A stretch of 41,208 nucleotides of DNA from Anaerolineae bacterium (GTDB taxonomy: Bacteria > Chloroflexota > Anaerolineae > Fen-1058). The DNA is taken from contig PMCF01000341.1 in the NCBI GenBank assembly GCA_003154115.1, forward strand, positions 40,689-81,896, written 5' to 3'. The notes beneath the pieces were generated by a model. That model ran no database searches. It worked only from the letters and a program-made list of their open reading frames with translations, and was not told the DNA's origin. A program made the translations under genes and the position numbers. Shown one piece after another: positions 24,549-33,193 of this stretch. Position 1 is the stretch's first letter, and each line of letters opens with the position of its first letter.

Positions 24549-24867
24549 AAATCACCTGCGCGCTGGCCAGGACGGAAGCGCGGATGCGGCGCTTGAGGCC
24601 GTCTTTCAGCACAAAATCCACCGGGCGGGCGAAGATGCTCTCCAGTTCGCGCTGGAGGCGGCTCAGGGTAAAGAGGGTGACGGGCGTGCCCGGCTCGAAT
24701 TCCACCAGCACATCCACGTCGCTGTCAGGCCGGAAGTCAGTGCGCACGGCTGAGCCAAACAGCGCCAGCCAGCGAATGTGATTGCGACGGCAGAAGTCGG
24801 CGATCTGATCACGCGGCACGACCAAGGACGCTGGCGGCTGCCCGGCGGCAACAGGTTGAGTGGTCAT
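24538..24867 (-). CDS. mntA: MntA-type nucleotidyltransferase antitoxin (module 2)
   Basis: 109 residues from the ATG at 24867; the ATG at 24873 touches the GAGGAA ribosome site, while 24867 has a 6-base spacer. GSAVRTDFRPDSDVD (38-52) is the nucleotidyltransferase signature with an unusual V-R where A-x-G is common; both catalytic Asp are kept. EFEPGTPVTLFTLSRLQREL is the usual MntA helix. It should AMPylate HepT of module 2. Confidence 0.9.
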   Translation of the reverse strand: MTTQPVAAGQPPASLVVPRDQIADFCRRNHIRWLALFGSAVRTDFRPDSDVDVLVEFEPGTPVTLFTLSRLQRELESIFARPVDFVLKDGLKRRIRASVLASAQVIYAN

Positions 24868-24977
24868 AGACATTTCCTCAGTTCGATCTTACCTCAAACC
24901 GTGAAACCTGGCAGGTCCCGTTGGATTGAACGATTCCCTTGAAAAACTGGCCGTGGAGTGAAATGAGCGATATGGCG

Positions 24978-25058
24978 ATTATAGCATCGAGCGCTGCGCG
25001 AAAGGAAAATGATAGAGTAAAACCAAATCATTCGGGCGGTGATGACGGCACCCGCAAT
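24978..25058 (-). promoter_or_regulatory. Terminator/promoter gap between adaptor gene and mntA module 2
   Basis: On the minus strand, a weak hairpin (GCGGGTG with CACCGC) and TTGGTTTTA follow the adaptor stop, then ...CGATGCTATAAT (24983-24978). The ATGCTATAAT box and the order hairpin, T tract, CGATGCTATA match the two 130-bp repeats, so this may be a diverged third copy. Confidence 0.5.
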
Positions 25059-25061
25059 CGG

Positions 25062-27344
25062 TTACGGTTGCATCCCGACCAGCGCCGTCATGCCCCAGCG
25101 CAACTTCTCCGGCACTTGCGCCAGATCGATCGTCACCGTGTAATTCACGCCCGCTGACTTGGTCGACTTCGGCGCGATTTCCGACACAGTGCCTTCGACG
25201 ATGACACCGGGCAGCGCGTCGAACGCGACATCGGCCTTGCTGCCGAGGGTGACTCCGGCGATGTCCTTTTCGTTGAGATCGGTGGTCTCGATGTGCAGAC
25301 CCGTCGGCTCGGAGATCAGCACGATCGGCGTACCGGCGTTGACGTACTGCCCCTGCCGAATGAGCACATCCCCGACGATGCCATCGAACGGCGCGACGAG
25401 CTCCGCCTGTTGGCGCGTCGCGCGCGCGCGTTCCAATCCGGCCTGCGCCTGCGCCAGATTAGCCTCCGCCACGGCAATGTCTTCGGGTCGCGCCCCGGCT
25501 AGCAGTAAATTCACCTGCGCTTGCTGCGCGGCATAATCCGCCGAAGCCGCGCCCACATTCGCCTGGGCCGCGCGCAAGGCATCGGCATTCGCCCCGGCCA
25601 ATAATTTATTCAAGCGCTCCTGCGCCGCCTGATAGTCGCGATTCGCAATGGCGAATTGTTTATCGGCATCGTCGACCATCTTGCTGGTCGCCTTCTTTTT
25701 ATCCTTGTCGCTTTGCAAGACATCTTTCTTGGTGCGGGCCTTGACCATCTCGATGTAAGCCTGTTGCGCCGCGGCCCGCGCGCTGTTGATCTCAGCTTGC
25801 GTCGGCCCGTCTTTCACGACATCACGGCTGGCCGCCGATTGATCGATCAACGCTTGGCCCGCCGCTAAGTTACTCTGCGCTTCGGCCACTTGCTCGGTGC
25901 GCGGCCCGGCCTTCACGCGATCGAGTCCGGCTTGTGCGACCTTGATCGCCGCTTCGGCTTTGGCGATCTCGGCCTCCAGCAGCGCGGTGTTCAACTGCCC
26001 GATCACATCACCCTTCTTCACGGCTGATCCCACCTCGACGCGCAGATCGATCACCTGGCCGGGTAGGCTGAAACTGAGCAGCGTCTTTTGCGTCGGAACA
26101 ACCTTGCCATTGGCGCTGATCTTGGCCTCGCGTATCTCAGACGCTGGAGCCGCGGCGGTTGCCCCCGTGGGAGTAAGTTCGGCGTTGGCCGTCATGCCCC
26201 ACTGCACGGCCTCTGGAATTTGATCCAGTTGAATGACGGCGGTGAAATTCACGCCCGTGCCTTCTTTGGCTTTCGGGGCGAGGCGCGTGATCGCGCCGGT
26301 GACTTCAGTGCCGGGTAGGGCGTCAAAATTCACGCTGGCCCGATCACCCACGTTGAGGCGCGCCACATCTTTTTCGTCGAGATCGGTCGTCTCGACGCGC
26401 AGCCCGGCGCGATCGGCCAGCTGCACGATCGGCTGTCCCGGCCCCACGAATTGATTCGCATCCACGGCGACGTTGGCGATGAGGCCAGCGAACGGCGCGA
26501 CGATCTTCGTTTGATCGAGCTGGGCCTGCACTGCCGCTGCGTCTGCTTTGGCCTGATCCACTTTGGCTTGAGCGACGGCGACATCTTGCGGCAGCGGTCC
26601 GGCTTGCAGCAAATTGAAACGGGCCTGCGCCGCATTCACTTCGGAAGTGGCTAAAGCGATGCGCGCATTCGCCACGCGGAGTTGATTGGGTGTGGGGCCG
26701 CGCAGGAGTTCGTCGAGCGCCGCTTGTGCCGCCGCGCGTTGCAGCTCGGTGTATTTGAGATAGTTGTCCAACGACTCGCCCGCCGACAAAGCGAACCCGC
26801 CGATGCTCGTTACTTTCTTCATCGATTCGTTGAGCTGATCGATCTGCACTTGCGCGGCATACACTTGCGTCTGAGCCTGTGTGATGTCGGCTTGCGCGAT
26901 GCTGCTGGTCATTTGGTTGCGTTGCGCGATCGCGGCGGCCACACGATTCTTGGCGGCCTCAACGGCCTGTTTCGCCGCTTCGATCTCGTCGGGGCGCGGC
27001 GTCGCCGTGAGTTGGGCCAACTCTGCTTTCGCTGTTTGCACAGCGGCCTGTTTCTGTAGCAGGCCCGCCTTCAGATCGACCGCGTCCAGCTGCGCGATGA
27101 TCTCGCCCGCCTGCACGCGATCGCCTTCTTTGACGGGCAGCGCGACGAGAGTGCCCGCTTGTGTAAAACTCAGCGTTGTCCATTGCGCGGGCACGACTTC
27201 GCCGGTGGCGCTGATGGTGGCTGACGTGGGCTTGCTGGGCGCCAGAGTCGGCGTGGATCCGATCGGGGCGGGTTGCTCGCTGCAGCCCGCGATCAGCGCC
27301 AGACTGATGATGATCAGGGTGAAAGATCGTTTGGAAAAATTCAT
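25062..27344 (-). CDS. Double-length HlyD/MacA-type adaptor lipoprotein
   Basis: 760 residues, twice the usual 350-400. A lipoprotein signal with lipobox LIAGC (Cys21) is followed by two full adaptor units (about 45-395 and 405-760). Each has a lipoyl half-motif (SFTQAGTLVALPVKEGDRVQ; SFSLPGQVIDLRVEVGSAVK), a long coiled coil, the second lipoyl half (KIVAPFAGLIANV; ELVAPFDGIVGDV), and a barrel ending VQWGMTANAEL or LRWGMTALVGM. Such proteins link MacB-type ABC pumps to the outside. Here it is the last gene of the ATPase-permease-ATPase operon. GAAGGA lies before the ATG. Confidence 0.9.
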   Translation of the reverse strand: MNFSKRSFTLIIISLALIAGCSEQPAPIGSTPTLAPSKPTSATISATGEVVPAQWTTLSFTQAGTLVALPVKEGDRVQAGEIIAQLDAVDLKAGLLQKQAAVQTAKAELAQLTATPRPDEIEAAKQAVEAAKNRVAAAIAQRNQMTSSIAQADITQAQTQVYAAQVQIDQLNESMKKVTSIGGFALSAGESLDNYLKYTELQRAAAQAALDELLRGPTPNQLRVANARIALATSEVNAAQARFNLLQAGPLPQDVAVAQAKVDQAKADAAAVQAQLDQTKIVAPFAGLIANVAVDANQFVGPGQPIVQLADRAGLRVETTDLDEKDVARLNVGDRASVNFDALPGTEVTGAITRLAPKAKEGTGVNFTAVIQLDQIPEAVQWGMTANAELTPTGATAAAPASEIREAKISANGKVVPTQKTLLSFSLPGQVIDLRVEVGSAVKKGDVIGQLNTALLEAEIAKAEAAIKVAQAGLDRVKAGPRTEQVAEAQSNLAAGQALIDQSAASRDVVKDGPTQAEINSARAAAQQAYIEMVKARTKKDVLQSDKDKKKATSKMVDDADKQFAIANRDYQAAQERLNKLLAGANADALRAAQANVGAASADYAAQQAQVNLLLAGARPEDIAVAEANLAQAQAGLERARATRQQAELVAPFDGIVGDVLIRQGQYVNAGTPIVLISEPTGLHIETTDLNEKDIAGVTLGSKADVAFDALPGVIVEGTVSEIAPKSTKSAGVNYTVTIDLAQVPEKLRWGMTALVGMQP

Positions 27345-27392
27345 TGCTATGATTCCTTCGTGATTAGTCCACTGTTTCTGCAGCAGCGATCT

Positions 27393-27635
27393 GGACTCGA
27401 GGCTTCAGCCGGATTCTGCGGCATTTATACTGCGAACGGTCACAGATTGCGGAAAAATCTGATCCGCGAATTGCGCGAATGTCCGCGAATTATTCGTGAA
27501 AATTCGCGAAGACGGGAGCACTGCACCGCACGCCCTGTCCGCCGCTGTGCGGCGGGGGCGCGCTAGGCGTGTGTTCGCGGATCAAAAAGCGCAGTTTATG
27601 CCCGCGCACAGTATACCGACTAAAGCCTCGAGTCC
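27393..27635. repeat. Intergenic element with GGACTCGAGGCTT terminal inverted repeats
   Basis: Arms at 27393-27405 and 27623-27635 (GGACTCGAGGCTT / AAGCCTCGAGTCC, with one extra base). The inside holds degenerate CGCGAATT units (about 27465-27510) and a GC-rich hairpin near 27537-27556. It fills the 297-base gap between the second ATPase and the adaptor gene, where no coding sequence is seen. The outer motif is shared with the palindrome at 33109-33172. Confidence 0.65.
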
Positions 27636-27641
27636 AAGGAT

Positions 27642-28784
27642 TCAAATACCATTGCGTGTTTCAGCCAGCGCTTGCCGGCGTTCCCCGGCCACGCGTTCGA
27701 GTTCGGCGCGCGTTTCTTCGGATTGTTCGATCAGATCGAGGAACGCCTGTTGCCGCAGGGCGATCACTTCTACGGACGTGGCCGCGCGCACGGTGGCGCT
27801 GCGTTTGCCGCCGTGAATCAAGGCCATTTCGCCAAAATACTGGCCGGTGTGGATGGTGTCCATGAATATTTCGTACTGACCCGGCGGCTCGATGAGATAT
27901 ACCTTGGCTTCGCCACTGGTAATGATGAAGAATTCATCCGGCTCGGCGTCCTGCACGATGATGGGTTCACCGGGCGCGAAGGTGCGCGTTTCCAGTTGGC
28001 GCGTGGCTTGCAATAGCAGCTCGTGGCTCAACATGGGCAGCGCCTTGGCCACGTATTCGTTGACGATCTCGCCGTCGTGAATGACGATGGTGCGCGGCGC
28101 GCGGCGCGCCAGGTCTTCGTCGTGCGTGACCATGAGAATGGTCTTGCCCTGCTTGACCAGATCTTCGAACAACTGCATCACGGCTTCGGCCGTGCGCGAA
28201 TCGAGGTTGCCCGTCGGTTCGTCGGTGGCGATGATGGGCGGATCATTGGCGAGCGCGCGCGCAATGGCGGCGCGCTGTTGTTGGCCGCCCGCTAAGTGAT
28301 TGGGCAGTTTGTGCGCGTACTCGGCAATCCCGACTAAATCAAGCAGCTGCATCGCTCGTGCGTTGCGCTCGGCCGGAGTGTAGAGGTTGCAGAAGTCCAT
28401 CGGCAGGCGCACGTTTTCTAAAGCGGTCAGCGTGGGCAGCAGTTGAAAGAACTGAAACACCACGCCCATATGCGTGCCGCGCCACGTCGCCGTCTGGCCT
28501 TCGTTTAGATCGTGCACCGCCGTGCCGCCGATGAAGATCTCGCCCTGCGTCGGGCGATCGATGCCGGTGAGCATGTTGATCAGTGTGGTCTTGCCGCTGC
28601 CCGACTTGCCGATGATGGATACGAACTCGCCCGTGCCGATGTTCAGATCGACGCCGTTCAGCGCTGTGAAGCGGCCGGCGGGCGTGTCATACACCTTGAA
28701 CACGTTGCGGAGTTTGATCAACGATCGATCGGCGTTGATCTTGTCGTCGTTTGAATTGTTCGACTTGCGTTTGGTTCGAAACAT
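27642..28784 (-). CDS. MacB/LolD-type ABC ATPase fused to a cyclic-nucleotide-binding domain
   Basis: 380 residues from the ATG at 28784 (TTG at 28793 adds three). The N-terminal ATPase has GKSGSGKTT (Walker A), a Q loop ([10 protein letters not shown]), signature [19 protein letters not shown] (Walker B, D loop) and the H switch VTHD. From about residue 235 a CRP/PKA-like cyclic-nucleotide-binding fold begins ([20 protein letters not shown], then [18 protein letters not shown]). The phosphate-binding cassette keeps its Glu and Arg, so ligand binding is possible. The fusion suggests transport gated by a nucleotide or other small ligand. Confidence 0.9.
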   Translation of the reverse strand: MFRTKRKSNNSNDDKINADRSLIKLRNVFKVYDTPAGRFTALNGVDLNIGTGEFVSIIGKSGSGKTTLINMLTGIDRPTQGEIFIGGTAVHDLNEGQTATWRGTHMGVVFQFFQLLPTLTALENVRLPMDFCNLYTPAERNARAMQLLDLVGIAEYAHKLPNHLAGGQQQRAAIARALANDPPIIATDEPTGNLDSRTAEAVMQLFEDLVKQGKTILMVTHDEDLARRAPRTIVIHDGEIVNEYVAKALPMLSHELLLQATRQLETRTFAPGEPIIVQDAEPDEFFIITSGEAKVYLIEPPGQYEIFMDTIHTGQYFGEMALIHGGKRSATVRAATSVEVIALRQQAFLDLIEQSEETRAELERVAGERRQALAETRNGI

Positions 28785-28839
28785 CTCTCTCAATTTCTTT
28801 GGGACGCCGACCCTGGCACTGCCCGCCAGGGCAAGTGTG

Positions 28840-28905
28840 AACGCGGATTTTCAGGATTAAAAAAGCCGTTATTAAAATCCGCGTTTATCCGTGTGATCCG
28901 CGTTC
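28840..28905. repeat. Intergenic inverted repeat AACGCGGATTTT
   Basis: Perfect 12-bp arms at 28840-28851 and 28874-28885, followed by GTGTGATCCGCGTTCC, a further partial copy. It occupies the gap between the permease and the second ATPase gene. Confidence 0.7.
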
Positions 28906-28911
28906 CAAAAA

Positions 28912-31320
28912 TCATTCGTAATCCAACACCTCACGCACGCTGAGGCTGACGGCATTCCGCGCCGGGCCGAGGCTGGCGAAGATGCCGATGATGACGATGA
29001 GGGCCAGCCAGATGAGCATTCCTGCCACCGAGAATTGATAAATCGCCTTCGCTTTGAGGACAGCCTGCAGAACCGCCGTCGCCAATATCTGTCCGACCGG
29101 CACCGCCAGCAGCGCGCCGATGATCCAGCTGATCAATCCGACGACGACGCCTTCAACCACCACCACCTGCCGCACCGAGTTGTTTGAAGCGCCCACCGCG
29201 CGCAGCACGCCAATCTCACGCGTGCGTTCCAGAATGTTCATGCCCATGGTGCCGGTCAAACTCAGTCCGCCGACGATCGCCAGTAATCCGGCCATGATCA
29301 CCAGGATCAGCAGAATGATGTCGAAGGCGCTGGTGAATATCTCGTACGTCGAGTGCTGGGTCGAACTGATCGCCGTGCTCAACCCCGCGTCCTTGAAGTG
29401 CTGCTCCAGCGCGCCGGCGATGCGATCCTGTTCGGCGTAGCTGCTGATCTTGTCGGCGCTGGCGCGCACGCGGATCACATCGGCTTGATTCTGCCGCCCG
29501 GTCAGCTTCCCGAACGTGTCGTAATCCATGTAGACGCGCGGGCCAGAGAGATGCTTGGACACGATGCCGACCACTTCATACGCGCGCTCAACATCGCCCA
29601 CCTTCAATTTAATGTCGCTGCCGACGGTGGTATTTGGTTCGCGTTCGAGGAAGTCGTCGTTGATGACTACCTGGCGTGTATCGCCCGCTTGCAGCCAGCG
29701 TCCCGCCAGAAAACGCGGCTCGATGGTCTTCGTATCGATCGGCAGGCCGATGATATCCACTTCGTCACCTTCGACCCCGCCCGACTGCATGACGATGCCG
29801 CTGCCTTGCGCCCACGCTTCAGCGACGCTTACGTCCGGAATGCGCAGCGCTTCCCGTTCGGCGGTGTAGCGATTAGTGCCCGGTGGCAGGCTCAGCGATC
29901 CATCGAAGGCAACATAGCGCACGAGCTCGTTGATCTGATTCGTCAACGAGATGTGTGTGCTGAAGGCCGAGATGAACATCGCGCCCGCCATCGTCAGTGT
30001 GATCAGCGTGAAGATCAGGCGCGCCTTGTTGCGAAACGTATTGCGCAGCGACAGCATGATCGGCGGGCTGAGACGGCGTATTTTGATGAGCAGCCGATCG
30101 ATCGGGCCGTGGCGCTCTTCTGATGTAAGCCCGTATTCATAGATCGCGTTGTAGACCGAAATCCGCGTGCCGGAAACGATCGGATACAGCGCCACCCCGA
30201 TCGGCATCAGCAGCCCCACGGCGATTTGCACCAACGCCACATCGGCCGGTAGATCGATCTGGGTTACGGTGAAATTCAGAAAACTCCCGGCCAGCGTCGC
30301 CAGCCAGGCCGCGCCCAGCAGGCCCAGCGGCAACCCGATGAGCAAGCCCAGCACACTCAGGATAAACACATAGAGCACGTACATGCCGATGATTTGCTTG
30401 CGCCGCGCGCCGATGGAACGCATGATGCCGATTTGTTTGATCTGCTGGTTGAGAATGGCCGAGATGGTGTTGATGACCAGCCCGCCCGTCAGAAAGATGG
30501 CAAGGATGCCCATCACTTGCAGCACCAGCAGCAAACCGTTGACCTGATTTTGCGCCCAGTGCTGGCCCGGATCGGAACCGACGCCAGGTATCTGGATGCG
30601 GCCCACGGTATAACCAGCGGGCTGAATGACGCGATCACGCGCGAGGCCTGCCACAGCCAGCACATGCTCGCGATTGGTTTTGTTATCCGTCGTGACGATG
30701 TTGAGACGATTGTAGTACGGGCTCAGGCCCATCCATTGCAGCGTGTCCATCGACACGTAACCGGTGGCCTGCTTACCCAGCGAAAACCCCCGGATGTAAA
30801 TGTCGTGCAGGATGCCCGTGACCTTGACGGGATACCGCCGTTGATTGTCGATCTCGATGGTGACCGTATCGCCCACTTTGACGCCCATGCCCTGCGCCGA
30901 TTGCCGTTCCAGCAAAATTTCGCGTGTCCCCGGCACACTGGCGCCTTCTACAGGGCGCAGTTGATCGGTCTTGATGTTGTTGAAGTCTTCTAATGAGGTG
31001 AGGGCGATGTCGCGCGAAGGGCCGCTCGGTGGGTAGATGGTCGCCAGCGACGTGCGGCGCGCTTCGGCGGTTTCCACTTCGGGCATGGCTTGCACGGCAC
31101 TGACGAGGTCTTTATCGAACGGCGAGACATAGATCTGCACCAATGTTGGATTGCCTGCCGCGTAAGGCCCGAACAGATCGCGTTCGATCTTGCTCTTGGC
31201 GTTGTTGATCATTCCGACGGTGGCCACGCCCACGGCGATCGACAACACGACCAGCAATGAGCGGGACTTGTGGCCCATCAGGTCTTTGAGAATTTTGATC
31301 CAGCGTGTGTTGACTTCCAA
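28912..31320 (-). CDS. ABC transporter permease, FtsX/MacB type with two FtsX domains
   Basis: 802 residues from TTG at 31320, with AAGG upstream. The order is an N-terminal helix (LLVVLSIAVGVATVGMI), a long outer domain, an FtsX domain with three helices (about 270-400), a linker with another helix, a second outer domain, and a second FtsX domain (about 665-802, IGVLRAVGASNNSV and ending SVREVLDYE). This ten-helix layout is like LolC/LolE-type or large FtsX permeases. It should pair with the ATPases on either side and the adaptor lipoprotein. Substrate unknown; an export or mechanotransmission role is likely. Confidence 0.9.
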   Translation of the reverse strand: MEVNTRWIKILKDLMGHKSRSLLVVLSIAVGVATVGMINNAKSKIERDLFGPYAAGNPTLVQIYVSPFDKDLVSAVQAMPEVETAEARRTSLATIYPPSGPSRDIALTSLEDFNNIKTDQLRPVEGASVPGTREILLERQSAQGMGVKVGDTVTIEIDNQRRYPVKVTGILHDIYIRGFSLGKQATGYVSMDTLQWMGLSPYYNRLNIVTTDNKTNREHVLAVAGLARDRVIQPAGYTVGRIQIPGVGSDPGQHWAQNQVNGLLLVLQVMGILAIFLTGGLVINTISAILNQQIKQIGIMRSIGARRKQIIGMYVLYVFILSVLGLLIGLPLGLLGAAWLATLAGSFLNFTVTQIDLPADVALVQIAVGLLMPIGVALYPIVSGTRISVYNAIYEYGLTSEERHGPIDRLLIKIRRLSPPIMLSLRNTFRNKARLIFTLITLTMAGAMFISAFSTHISLTNQINELVRYVAFDGSLSLPPGTNRYTAEREALRIPDVSVAEAWAQGSGIVMQSGGVEGDEVDIIGLPIDTKTIEPRFLAGRWLQAGDTRQVVINDDFLEREPNTTVGSDIKLKVGDVERAYEVVGIVSKHLSGPRVYMDYDTFGKLTGRQNQADVIRVRASADKISSYAEQDRIAGALEQHFKDAGLSTAISSTQHSTYEIFTSAFDIILLILVIMAGLLAIVGGLSLTGTMGMNILERTREIGVLRAVGASNNSVRQVVVVEGVVVGLISWIIGALLAVPVGQILATAVLQAVLKAKAIYQFSVAGMLIWLALIVIIGIFASLGPARNAVSLSVREVLDYE

Positions 31321-31343
31321 TTTAGGACCTTAGCTTAATATCC

Positions 31344-31429
31344 GTCATTGCGAGGAGGCTGTAGGCCGACGAAGCAATCTCAGTGCTAAGTGAAGGAGAT
31401 TGCTTCGCCGCTGCGCGGCTCGCAATGAC
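31344..31429. repeat. Dispersed palindromic repeat, GTCATTGCGAG family, copy 2
   Basis: Ends GTCATTGCGAG / CTCGCAATGAC with internal GAAGCAATCTC / GAGATTGCTTC arms, as at 1702-1783. It lies between the first ATPase and the permease. Confidence 0.85.
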
Positions 31430-31439
31430 ACCAGAAGAA

Positions 31440-32162
31440 TTACCCTGTCACGATCTGGCCGTCGGCCATCTCGATGACGCGCGTGGCGCGTGAAGCGATT
31501 TCTTTGTCGTGCGTCACCACCAGCAGCGTCTTGCCCTGATCGACCAGCCCGGAAAAGAGATCGAAGATTTCGTGCGCCGTGCGTGAATCGAGATTGCCCG
31601 TTGGCTCATCGGCCACAATCACGGGCGGATCGTTTGCCAGCGCGCGCGCGATGGCCACACGCTGCTGCTGCCCGCCGGAAATGCGCGAGGGAATTTTGTA
31701 AGCGTGTTCGGCAATGCCCACCCGTTCGAGCAACTGTAAGGCCCGCGCTTTGCGTTCGCGCAACGGATAGGTATTGCAGAAATCCATTGCCAATGTGATG
31801 TTCTCGATCAGGGTGAGGGCGGGCAGTAATTGAAAGAACTGAAAGACGATGCCCAGGTTGCGGCCGCGCCAGCGCGAGCGTTGATCTTCATTCAACTTGT
31901 GCAGCGCCGTGTTGTCGATCACGATCTCGCCCGAGGTGGGATTATCGATGCCGGTGATCAAGTTAATCATCGTCGACTTGCCCGCGCCTGATTTGCCATA
32001 CACGGCCACGAACTCGCCGCGCCCCACTTGCAGGTCGATACCCTTCAATGCGGGAAAGTCGCCCGCCGGTGTTTTATAATTCTTGACCACGCGACGCAGG
32101 TCGATCAGGTGTGCGTCGCTGGGCGCGGGTGCCACCGCGATTGAGGTTTTTTTTGCATTCAT
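31440..32162 (-). CDS. MacB/LolD-type ABC transporter ATPase
   Basis: 240 residues from the ATG at 32162; the longer frame to 32324 reads through intergenic hairpins. Motifs: GKSGAGKST (Walker A), FQFFQLLP (Q loop), ISGGQQQR (signature), [11 protein letters not shown] (Walker B) and VTHD (H switch). It is the first gene of the minus-strand efflux operon, divergent from the tetR gene. It resembles the other ATPase closely but lacks the nucleotide-binding domain. Confidence 0.93.
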   Translation of the reverse strand: MNAKKTSIAVAPAPSDAHLIDLRRVVKNYKTPAGDFPALKGIDLQVGRGEFVAVYGKSGAGKSTMINLITGIDNPTSGEIVIDNTALHKLNEDQRSRWRGRNLGIVFQFFQLLPALTLIENITLAMDFCNTYPLRERKARALQLLERVGIAEHAYKIPSRISGGQQQRVAIARALANDPPVIVADEPTGNLDSRTAHEIFDLFSGLVDQGKTLLVVTHDKEIASRATRVIEMADGQIVTG

Positions 32163-32210
32163 CTGCTTATTCTTAGAAGCCGTCAAAGAACAACTCCGCA
32201 GATTGCTCCA

Positions 32211-32258
32211 GGCTGGATGGTCACATCCAGCCCCCATCGCCGGATTTGCAATCCGGCG
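32211..32258. repeat. Two perfect hairpins in the efflux operon leader
   Basis: GGCTGGATG / CATCCAGCC (32211-32219 with 32224-32232) and CGCCGGATT / AATCCGGCG (32238-32246 with 32250-32258). They lie in the untranslated region upstream of the ATPase gene and could weaken its expression or be dispersed repeats. Confidence 0.6.
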
Positions 32259-32322
32259 GGAGCGTCGAAAGTGCGGACTTATTTCTTGGCAAGCCCTTAT
32301 CCAGCATAGTGAACCGCCGAGC

Positions 32323-32364
32323 ACTTATCGGCGGTTTGTTGACTTATCGACACTTTGTTGATAA
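32323..32364. promoter_or_regulatory. Tandem operator candidates for the TetR regulator
   Basis: Two direct copies with a 19-base step, ACTTATCGGCGGTTTGTTGA (32323-32342) and ACTTATCGACACTTTGTTGA (32342-32361). The second holds an imperfect palindrome TTATCGAC-5-GTTGATAA (32344-32364). They overlap the likely promoter of tetR (TATAAC at 32376-32381) and lie in the divergent control region. Confidence 0.6.
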
Positions 32365-32424
32365 ACTGAAATAAGTATAACCCCGATTCGGGCGGCGTCA
32401 AGACGCTGAAAGCAATGGTTAAAC

Positions 32425-33045
32425 ATGACGAAAGAATTGAAGAAACTCGATCCGCGTGTCGTCCGTACCCGTCAACTGCTGCGCGATGCGCTGGTGTCGC
32501 TCATTGCGGAGAAGGGCTTCGATGCCATCACGGTGCAGGACATCGCCGATCGGGCCACGCTGAATCGTGCCACGTTTTACCTGCATTATCAGGACAAACA
32601 CGATCTGCTCGTCAAGAGCCTGCATGATGCGATCGATGAGTTAATGGCCGACATCGGTCCGACAGAAGAGAATGCCCAGCTAATCGTCGACGGCCCACAA
32701 CGCCCGATCGTGCAGGTGTTTCATCACGTGGCCCAGCATGCGCGCTTTTTTCAGGTGATGATGGGCGCCGAGGGGGTGCCGGCCTTCATCGCCGGGGTGC
32801 GCGACTATATGGCGGAAATCACGCTGAACTGGCTGACCGTCTTGCAGCCCGATCCGGCGAAGAGTATCGTGCCGCTGGAAATCGTGGCGAATTCGCTAAG
32901 CTGGTCGCTGCTGGGCGTGCTGATCTGGTGGCTGGATCACGACCTGCCACAATCGCCCGAATACATGGCCGAACAATTCCGCTTGTTGATCACGTCGGAT
33001 TTGAGACAAGTGTTGGGGTTAAAGCCACTCACACGCAAGGGTTAA
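32425..33045 (+). CDS. TetR-family transcriptional regulator
   Basis: 206 residues. The N-terminal helix-turn-helix is clear (about 14-60: RTRQLLRDALVSLIAEKGFD, ITVQDIADRATLNRATFYLHYQDK). The C-terminal domain (FFQVMMGAEG, SLSWSLLGVLIWWL) resembles the TetR_C_33 group. It is divergent from the efflux operon and separated from it by tandem repeats that look like operators, so it most likely represses the pump and itself until a ligand binds. Confidence 0.93.
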   Translation: MTKELKKLDPRVVRTRQLLRDALVSLIAEKGFDAITVQDIADRATLNRATFYLHYQDKHDLLVKSLHDAIDELMADIGPTEENAQLIVDGPQRPIVQVFHHVAQHARFFQVMMGAEGVPAFIAGVRDYMAEITLNWLTVLQPDPAKSIVPLEIVANSLSWSLLGVLIWWLDHDLPQSPEYMAEQFRLLITSDLRQVLGLKPLTRKG

Positions 33046-33108
33046 GGGCAACGACCCTGTTAGGGCGTGCACCGGCATTCAAATCATACTGACCGCGCTT
33101 CAAAATTC

Positions 33109-33172
33109 GGAGTCGAGGCTTCAGCCGGAATCGTTGAGCGCGCTCAACGATTCCGGCTGAAGCCTCGACTCC
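33109..33172. repeat. Perfect 64-bp palindrome between convergent genes
   Basis: Arms 33109-33140 and 33141-33172 are exact reverse complements with no spacer. It contains GTCGAGGCTTCAGCCGGA, shared with the element at 27393. It lies between tetR and the gene ending at 33194 and may act as a two-way terminator, although no T run follows. Confidence 0.85.
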
Positions 33173-33193
33173 CATATTGCAGACTAACCCGCC

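Noticed and set aside
29353..30123. 256-codon + strand frame
   Set aside because: Antisense of the FtsX-type permease, with shadow-like composition.
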